The notes below the pieces were generated by a model, which saw only the letters and a program-made list of their open reading frames with translations, was not told where the DNA came from and ran no database searches. Positions 39,679 to 44,503 of a stretch of 44,503 nt of DNA are shown one piece after another; positions within the stretch are counted from its first letter, which is position 1; the number at the start of each line of letters is the position of its first letter. Origin of the DNA: Vannielia sp. (GTDB lineage: Bacteria > Pseudomonadota > Alphaproteobacteria > Rhodobacterales > Rhodobacteraceae); the NCBI RefSeq assembly GCF_029212645.1, contig NZ_JARGND010000025.1, forward strand, positions 1 through 44,503. Direction: 5' to 3'. The position numbers were made by a program, and so were the translations under genes.

Positions 39679-41019
39679 CTATTTGTCGAGCGGCAGGCCG
39701 GAGGGCACGGCAACGGGGATGCCGAGCGTGCCGGTGATTGCGCCGCTGTCGGTGAGGCTTTCGAGGAAGGCCATGAGCGCGGTGAGGTCACTTTCGCTCA
39801 GCGGGCGGTCTTCAACCTCGATGGCGGCGAGGAGGGCGGCGCGGTCTTCTTTAATGGTCAGCGGGTAGAGGGCATCTTCAAGGTGATCGGTGAGTGCGGC
39901 GAGTTTGACGCCGTCGCCGGTGAAGGCTTGAAGCGCGGCGCGCGGCGCGCTGTGGGCTTGCAGAAAGCTGCGCAACTCGGCGTAGGCCCCGGTGTGGCCG
40001 TAGGGCGCGGTGGCGGTGACGTTGCGCAGCGAGGGCGTGCGGAAGGCGTAGGCATCCGAGGCCTGTCCGGTAACGCGCATTCGGCCCAGATCGCGGCGGT
40101 GGTTTTCAAAATCGGCGTGTTTGCCGGGGCCAAGCTGGGGCACGCCCATCGCGTGAAAGCTGTGATCGGTGAGCAGCGCACCGGAGTGGCATGAGGCGCA
40201 GCCAAGTTCGCCGTAAAAGAGCTGCATTCCGGCGAGGGCCTCGGCGGAAAGCGCGGTTTTATCGCCGCGCAGATAGGCATCGAACGGCGCGTTATCGGCC
40301 CGCCACTCCGCGGCCATGAAGCCCGCGATGGCGTTGGAGATATCAGTGAAGTGGATCGCGCGCCCCTGCCGGATATCGGGGTAGGCGGCGGCAAAGAGGG
40401 CGGGGTAGCCCTTGGTTTCGGCCACGCGGCGGGCGATGAGATCCCACGCGCCGCCGGGGCCGGTGATGCGCCCTGAGCGCACCGCTTTGGCGATGTCGTT
40501 CTCGTGCACGTGGCCGGCCATTTCTGAAGGGGAGAGCACCGGGAACATGGTTTGCGCCGAGAGCACGCCGGAAAAGCCCGTCTCCATATCCGCGCCCATC
40601 GGGGTGCGAAAGCCGTGCGGGCGGCTGGGGTCTTTCTCAATCCGGCCATCGTGGAACAGCGCGGTGATCTCATGGGCCCCAAGGTTGAACAGCGCGGGCG
40701 CGTTGCGGGGGATGAACTCTTCTGGCGGGTTGGCGGGATCAACCACGCGCGCCGGGCCAAGGCCAAGCCCGCCTTCGCCCATGCCAAGCGCCAGCCCATC
40801 CGAGGTGCCAAGCGTGGGGTGGTGGCAGGTGGCGCAGGCGATATTGCGATTGCCCGAGAGGATCGGGTCATAAAACAGCAAGTGGCCCAGCTTGGCCTCG
40901 GCCGCGCTGACGGCCATGAAATCTGCATCACGTAGCGGGGCGGGAAGCGGCAGATCATCGGCGGCACTTGCGCCATTGGCGGCGAGCAGCAGGGCGAGGG
41001 CGAGCAGGCGCCTAGGCAT
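39679..41019 (-). CDS. diheme cytochrome c peroxidase / MauG family protein
   Basis: A 446-residue periplasmic diheme protein with signal peptide MPRRLLALALLLAANGASAA. Heme 1 is bound by C62-A-T-C65-H66 (SGNRNIACATCHHPTLG) and heme 2 by C274-A-S-C277-H278 (GELGCASCHSG). The region FRTPSLRNVTATAPYGHTGAYAEL is typical of the CcpA/MauG superfamily. Members reduce H2O2 or perform MauG-like protein oxidation, and the choice cannot be made here; no mau genes are present. ATG 41019 overlaps the end of the GFA-like gene by eight bases, so the two are coupled. The nearest ribosome-site-like sequence is weak (GAAACC). Confidence 0.9.
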   Translation of the reverse strand: MPRRLLALALLLAANGASAADDLPLPAPLRDADFMAVSAAEAKLGHLLFYDPILSGNRNIACATCHHPTLGTSDGLALGMGEGGLGLGPARVVDPANPPEEFIPRNAPALFNLGAHEITALFHDGRIEKDPSRPHGFRTPMGADMETGFSGVLSAQTMFPVLSPSEMAGHVHENDIAKAVRSGRITGPGGAWDLIARRVAETKGYPALFAAAYPDIRQGRAIHFTDISNAIAGFMAAEWRADNAPFDAYLRGDKTALSAEALAGMQLFYGELGCASCHSGALLTDHSFHAMGVPQLGPGKHADFENHRRDLGRMRVTGQASDAYAFRTPSLRNVTATAPYGHTGAYAELRSFLQAHSAPRAALQAFTGDGVKLAALTDHLEDALYPLTIKEDRAALLAAIEVEDRPLSESDLTALMAFLESLTDSGAITGTLGIPVAVPSGLPLDK

Positions 41020-41599
41020 AGGCGGTTTCTTTTTCGGCCAGGGAAACAAGGCGCGGGGGGGCAAGCGGCTTGCCATTGGGAAAGAGCGGATTGCGCTTTT
41101 GCGCCCGCGCCAGCCATCCGCTGAGCATGATGGTGAAGACCCCGGCAAAGGCGGCGGTGGTGCGCCCTTCGGTCGCTGGCAGGCCTTGGGGCAGCGGGCG
41201 CTCTTTGGGGATGTTCACGCGGGCCAGCACCGGGCCAAGGGTGTCTTTCGCGACGATGCCATGCACCAGCGCCCCAAAGAAAGGAAAGCCGGGGCCGCCG
41301 GTGGTGTTGCCCAGCGGGGTGTTGCAGCAGGCGGCATACCAGCGCGAAAGGCCCTTGGGAGAAAGCTTGAGCGCGGCGATATCCTCGGCTCCCTTGGCGA
41401 TGGAGAGGCGGTCACAGCGGATTTGCAGGATGTCGCTGCCATCGGCGCTGTCCAGCACATCGGTGCGGCCAAGCAAACGGGCGAAAGCGCGGCAGGAGTT
41501 GCAGTGGCAGATGATGCGGTTGCCCTGCGGCGGCGCGGGCCGGGGGGCAATGTGCAGCACGACATTGCCGCAATCGCAGGCAAGGCTGATCGGGGTCAT
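41012..41599 (-). CDS. GFA-fold zinc-binding protein (DUF6151-like)
   Basis: A 195-residue protein with the cysteine pattern of the GFA (glutathione-dependent formaldehyde-activating) superfamily: C8-x-C10, C31-x-C33-x-x-C36 (IICHCNSCRAFARLLGR) and C91-C92 (WYAACCNTPLGN). These ligate one or two zinc ions. The C-terminal half (PFFGALVHGIVAKDTLGPVLARVNIPKERPLP) matches the DUF6151 type as I recall it. Catalysis by GFA proteins is disputed. ATG 41599 follows CAGGAGAG. It overlaps the following peroxidase gene, so both belong to one transcript. Confidence 0.75.
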   Translation of the reverse strand: MTPISLACDCGNVVLHIAPRPAPPQGNRIICHCNSCRAFARLLGRTDVLDSADGSDILQIRCDRLSIAKGAEDIAALKLSPKGLSRWYAACCNTPLGNTTGGPGFPFFGALVHGIVAKDTLGPVLARVNIPKERPLPQGLPATEGRTTAAFAGVFTIMLSGWLARAQKRNPLFPNGKPLAPPRLVSLAEKETAYA

Positions 41600-41683
41600 G
41601 GCGCTCTCCTGTTTGGGGAAGACTTTAGGCGAGGCAGGGGGCGCATGCAAACTGCGGGCGCGCATGAAGCATGACAGGTTGGT

Positions 41684-41735
41684 GCCGCAGATTTGTGCCA
41701 CAGACTTGGGCCGCAGATTTGTTCCACAGTGTGCA
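41684..41735 (+). repeat. two 26-bp tandem repeats before the GFA-like gene
   Basis: GCCGCAGATTTGTGCCACAG (from 41684) recurs as GCCGCAGATTTGTTCCACAG (from 41710), one mismatch in 20 bp. It lies in the divergent gap between the GFA-like gene and ftsW. Confidence 0.65.
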
Positions 41736-41890
41736 ATGGTTCCGATATCTGGGGTCATCGGGGTAGCGCGGAGCGGGGAGCCGCCGGATGGGTGAAAAGT
41801 GATTCGCTTATCCCTTCCCATGCGAATCACCTTCTGTTACGCTGCCAACAGACCCGGAAAACCGGGCGCAACGGCAGGTCAGGCAGTCTG

Positions 41891-43054
41891 ATGACAGAAA
41901 TGGTATTTGGCACGGCTCCCGTCCGCACGGGCGATCCGGTGCTTCCCCGATGGTGGCGCACGATCGACCGGTGGTCGATGTCGTCGATCCTTATTCTCTT
42001 TGGCATTGGCCTGCTTTTGGGCCTTGCGGCCTCGCCGCCTCTGGCCGCGCGCAACGGGCTGGACCCGTTTTACTATGTGCAGCGGCAGGCGTTTTTTGGC
42101 GGGGTGTCGCTGGCGGTGATGTTTGCCGTGTCGTTGATGAGCCCGCTGATGGTGCGCCGTTTGGCGGTGCTTGGCTTTTTGGGGGCTTTCGTGGCGCTGT
42201 TGCTGCTGCCTTTCCTTGGCACAGATTTTGGCAAGGGCGCGGTGCGGTGGTATTCGCTGGGCTTTGCCTCGGTGCAGCCTTCGGAGTTTTTGAAGCCCGG
42301 ATTCGTGGTGTTTTCGGCGTGGCTTATGGCCTCCAGCCAGGATGTTGGGGGGCCGCCGGGCAAGATGTTTTCCTTCCTGTTGGCGGTGATCATCGTTGGC
42401 CTTCTGGTGTTTCAACCTGACTTTGGCCAAGCCTCGCTGATCCTGTTTGCCTGGGCGGTGATGTATTTTGTGGCCGGGGCGCCGATCACCCTGCTGGTGG
42501 GCGTGGCCGGGATGGTCGTGCTGGGCGGCTTTATGGCCTATGAAGGCTCTGAGCACTTTGCGCGCCGGATTGATGGCTTTCTTTCTCCCGATCTCGATCC
42601 GCGCACCCAGCTTGGCTATGCGACCAATGCGATCCGCGAGGGCGGCTTTTTTGGTGTGGGTGTGGGCGAGGGGCAGGTGAAATGGTCACTCCCCGATGCG
42701 CATACCGATTTCATCATCGCGGTGGCGGCTGAGGAATATGGGCTGGTGCTGGTGGCCTGCATCATAGCGCTTTACGCGACCATCGTGGTGCGCTCGCTGC
42801 TGCGGCTGATGCGTGAGCGCGATCCGTTCATCCGGCTGGCGGGAACGGGGCTGGCGTGCATTTTTGGGGTGCAGGCGATGATCAACATGGGGGTGGCGGT
42901 GCGCCTGCTGCCCGCCAAGGGGATGACGCTGCCGTTTGTGTCTTACGGCGGTTCCTCGATGATTGCAGGGGGCATCCTTGTGGGGATGCTGCTGGCCTTT
43001 ACCCGCACAAGGCCGCAGGGCCAGATCGGTGACATCCTATTGAGGCGGCGGTAG
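41891..43054 (+). CDS. ftsW: lipid II polymerase/cell-division protein FtsW
   Basis: A 387-residue SEDS-family glycosyltransferase with about ten membrane helices, acting with FtsI at the septum. Family marks are [92 protein letters not shown] (region of the catalytic Asp), [20 protein letters not shown] and [28 protein letters not shown] 41891 is used; the frame is open earlier, but only through the repeat region. It lies 4 bp ahead of murG, in the usual dcw order. It is FtsW rather than RodA by context. Confidence 0.95.
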   Translation: MTEMVFGTAPVRTGDPVLPRWWRTIDRWSMSSILILFGIGLLLGLAASPPLAARNGLDPFYYVQRQAFFGGVSLAVMFAVSLMSPLMVRRLAVLGFLGAFVALLLLPFLGTDFGKGAVRWYSLGFASVQPSEFLKPGFVVFSAWLMASSQDVGGPPGKMFSFLLAVIIVGLLVFQPDFGQASLILFAWAVMYFVAGAPITLLVGVAGMVVLGGFMAYEGSEHFARRIDGFLSPDLDPRTQLGYATNAIREGGFFGVGVGEGQVKWSLPDAHTDFIIAVAAEEYGLVLVACIIALYATIVVRSLLRLMRERDPFIRLAGTGLACIFGVQAMINMGVAVRLLPAKGMTLPFVSYGGSSMIAGGILVGMLLAFTRTRPQGQIGDILLRRR

Positions 43055-43058
43055 CGGC

Positions 43059-44183
43059 ATGGCAGGCAAGGCTCCCCTTTTGATCATCGCGGCAGGCGGC
43101 ACCGGCGGGCATATGTTCCCGGCGCAGGCGCTGGCCGAGGCGATGCTGGAGCTGGGCTGGCGGGTAAAACTTTCGACCGATGAGCGCGGCGCGCGCTATA
43201 CCGGCGCCTTCCCCGAGGCGGTGCAGATCGAGAAGGTCGGCTCGGCCACCTTCGCCCGTGGCGGCGTGCTGGCCAAGCTGGCGGTGCCGTTCCGGATTGC
43301 CGGGGGCACGCTGGCGGCCGCGGCGCAGATGGTATCAGACAAGCCCGCCGTGGTGGTGGGCTTTGGCGGCTATCCCTCGATCCCGGCGCTGGCGGCGGCC
43401 ACCTTGCTGGGCCTCCCCCGCGCGATCCATGAGCAAAACGGCGTGCTTGGCCGGGTGAACGAGCTCTTTGCCAAGCGGGTGCAGGCGGTGGCTTGCGGCA
43501 CATGGCCCTCCGCGTTGCCCGAGGGCGTAGAGGGCCGTGACATTGGCAACCCGGTGCGCGGCGCGATCTTTGAGCGGGCCGGGGCACCTTATATTCCGCC
43601 CGGCGATTACCCGATGTCGATCCTCGTGATGGGCGGCAGCCAGGGCGCGCGCATCCTTTCGGATGTGGTGCCGGAAGCGCTGACCAGCCTGCCCGAGCCG
43701 CATCGCCACCAGTTGCGCATCTCGCATCAGGCGCGCGCCGAAGACGCTGAGCGCGTTACCCAGCATTACGCAGAAGCCGGGATGGAGGCCGATGTGCAGC
43801 CGTTCTTCCATGATGTGCCAGAGCGCATGGCCGAGGCGCAGCTTGTGATCAGCCGCGCCGGGGCCTCTTCGGTGGCCGATCTTTCGGTGATTGGCCGCCC
43901 GTCGGTGCTGATCCCCTATGCCGCCGCCACCGGGGACCACCAAAGCGCCAATGCCCGTGGGCTGGTTGACGCAGGTGCCGCCGTGTTGATCCCCGAAAAA
44001 CGGCTTGACCCGGCATCCCTTGCAGAGCAAGTGCAGGCCATTCTCGAAAATCCGGGCGGGGCGGCGCAAATGGCGATGGCCGCGCTCAGGACCGGCAAGC
44101 CCGATGCAACCGAGCGGCTGGTGGCGCTGGTACTGGAGCTATCGGGGGCGGAGGCGATCACGCAGGATACGACGACGGGTTAG
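43059..44183 (+). CDS. murG: UDP-N-acetylglucosamine transferase MurG
   Basis: A 374-residue GT-B enzyme on the inner face of the membrane that converts lipid I to lipid II. The N-terminal glycine loop is [56 protein letters not shown] and the second-domain [15 protein letters not shown] follow, with [23 protein letters not shown] and [20 protein letters not shown] for UDP-GlcNAc. ATG 43059 lies four bases after the ftsW stop. The spacer to murC is 93 bp, GC-rich, with GGCGG-type short repeats. Confidence 0.96.
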   Translation: MAGKAPLLIIAAGGTGGHMFPAQALAEAMLELGWRVKLSTDERGARYTGAFPEAVQIEKVGSATFARGGVLAKLAVPFRIAGGTLAAAAQMVSDKPAVVVGFGGYPSIPALAAATLLGLPRAIHEQNGVLGRVNELFAKRVQAVACGTWPSALPEGVEGRDIGNPVRGAIFERAGAPYIPPGDYPMSILVMGGSQGARILSDVVPEALTSLPEPHRHQLRISHQARAEDAERVTQHYAEAGMEADVQPFFHDVPERMAEAQLVISRAGASSVADLSVIGRPSVLIPYAAATGDHQSANARGLVDAGAAVLIPEKRLDPASLAEQVQAILENPGGAAQMAMAALRTGKPDATERLVALVLELSGAEAITQDTTTG

Positions 44184-44276
44184 GCGGAATAGGCGGCGAC
44201 GAAGCAGGCGGAGACGAAACCGACCGGGGACAACCTTGGCGTGCAGTGGTAACGATAAGAAATTGGGGCAAGTGAG

Positions 44277-44503
44277 ATGGACGGAAGCAATATCATGCAG
44301 GGTGTAACCAAACTCCCCACACAGTTGGGCGCAATCCACTTTGTGGGCATCGGCGGGATTGGCATGTCGGGGATTGCCGAAGTGCTGCTGAATTTCGGCT
44401 ACCAGGTGCAGGGCTCTGACCTGAAGAAAAGCAAGATCACCGAGCGGCTCGAAAGCCTGGGCGCGACGATCCATGAAGGCCAGCGTGCCGAAAACCTTGA
44501 AAA
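44277..44503 (+). CDS. murC: UDP-N-acetylmuramate-L-alanine ligase, 5' part
   Basis: The gene runs off the window end; 75 codons are visible. After a short leader ([18 protein letters not shown]) comes [20 protein letters not shown], the MurC nucleotide/UDP-binding glycine loop, and then [34 protein letters not shown]. MurC adds L-alanine to UDP-MurNAc. ATG 44277 follows GGGGCAAGTGAG; ATG 44295 follows GGAAG and is also possible. Confidence 0.95.
   Translation, partial: MDGSNIMQGVTKLPTQLGAIHFVGIGGIGMSGIAEVLLNFGYQVQGSDLKKSKITERLESLGATIHEGQRAENLE

Noticed and set aside
38337-39791. A 484-codon open frame on the minus strand
   Set aside because: It is the complement of purD, which has every GARS motif; the frame is a GC-rich shadow.

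Overview
The window looks like chromosomal DNA of a marine-type alphaproteobacterium of the family Rhodobacteraceae (Roseobacter group). This rests on high GC, gene orders typical of that group (hom-glpX-recJ, ftsW-murG-murC, an H-NOX/GGDEF pair), DUF3572, the tRNA sequences, and dispersed GGATATTT...GCAAGAAAATG elements behind gene ends. This is inference from gene content; no 16S gene is present. Most of the window is ordinary chromosome. I see no transposase, integrase, CRISPR array or phage block.

Layout. 1-54 is the 3' end of a tRNA-Leu with its terminator, then a little-coding stretch holding one small conserved-looking ORF. 0.79-2.24 kb is an arsenite-resistance pair (arsR, acr3). 2.5-6.2 kb carries a LOG-family nucleoside-monophosphate hydrolase, a LysM protein and an Atm1-type ABC exporter. 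6.5-14.3 kb is a periplasmic redox region. It has a Sel1 protein, a PQQ-associated beta-propeller, two PQQ-associated solute-binding proteins and a PedF-like cytochrome c550, followed by an ApbE flavin transferase and a NosR-like flavin/iron-sulfur membrane protein. No quinoprotein dehydrogenase, PQQ-biosynthesis gene, ABC ATPase/permease or nosZ is in view. A LysR regulator reads away from nosR.

15.7-21.2 kb holds argE, a PleD-like diguanylate cyclase, a DUF3572 protein, a HAD phosphatase and a two-gene H-NOX/GGDEF operon. The H-NOX protein lacks the heme-ligating His and the YxSxR motif. tRNA-Glu follows, then the leftward housekeeping operon hom-glpX-recJ. 26-28.7 kb has a small lipoprotein, a TetR regulator with its likely operator, a pirin and a membrane PH-like protein. 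28.9-33.3 kb is a Flp/Tad-accessory module: two TadE-like pseudopilins and two paralogous TadG-like von Willebrand proteins. 33.8-34.8 kb is a tight three-gene cassette (unknown protein, XRE regulator, small membrane protein) that resembles a toxin-antitoxin unit.

35-44.5 kb returns to housekeeping genes: glutamate dehydrogenase, xseA, purD, a MauG-type diheme peroxidase overlapping a GFA-fold protein, and the division/cell-wall genes ftsW, murG and the start of murC, which runs off the window.

The points most worth following are the heme-ligand-less H-NOX next to an intact diguanylate cyclase, the NosR/ApbE flavin relay beside PQQ-associated periplasmic proteins, an 18-bp motif shared by two distant intergenic regions, and a modular intergenic repeat that seems to have taken in a second palindromic element.
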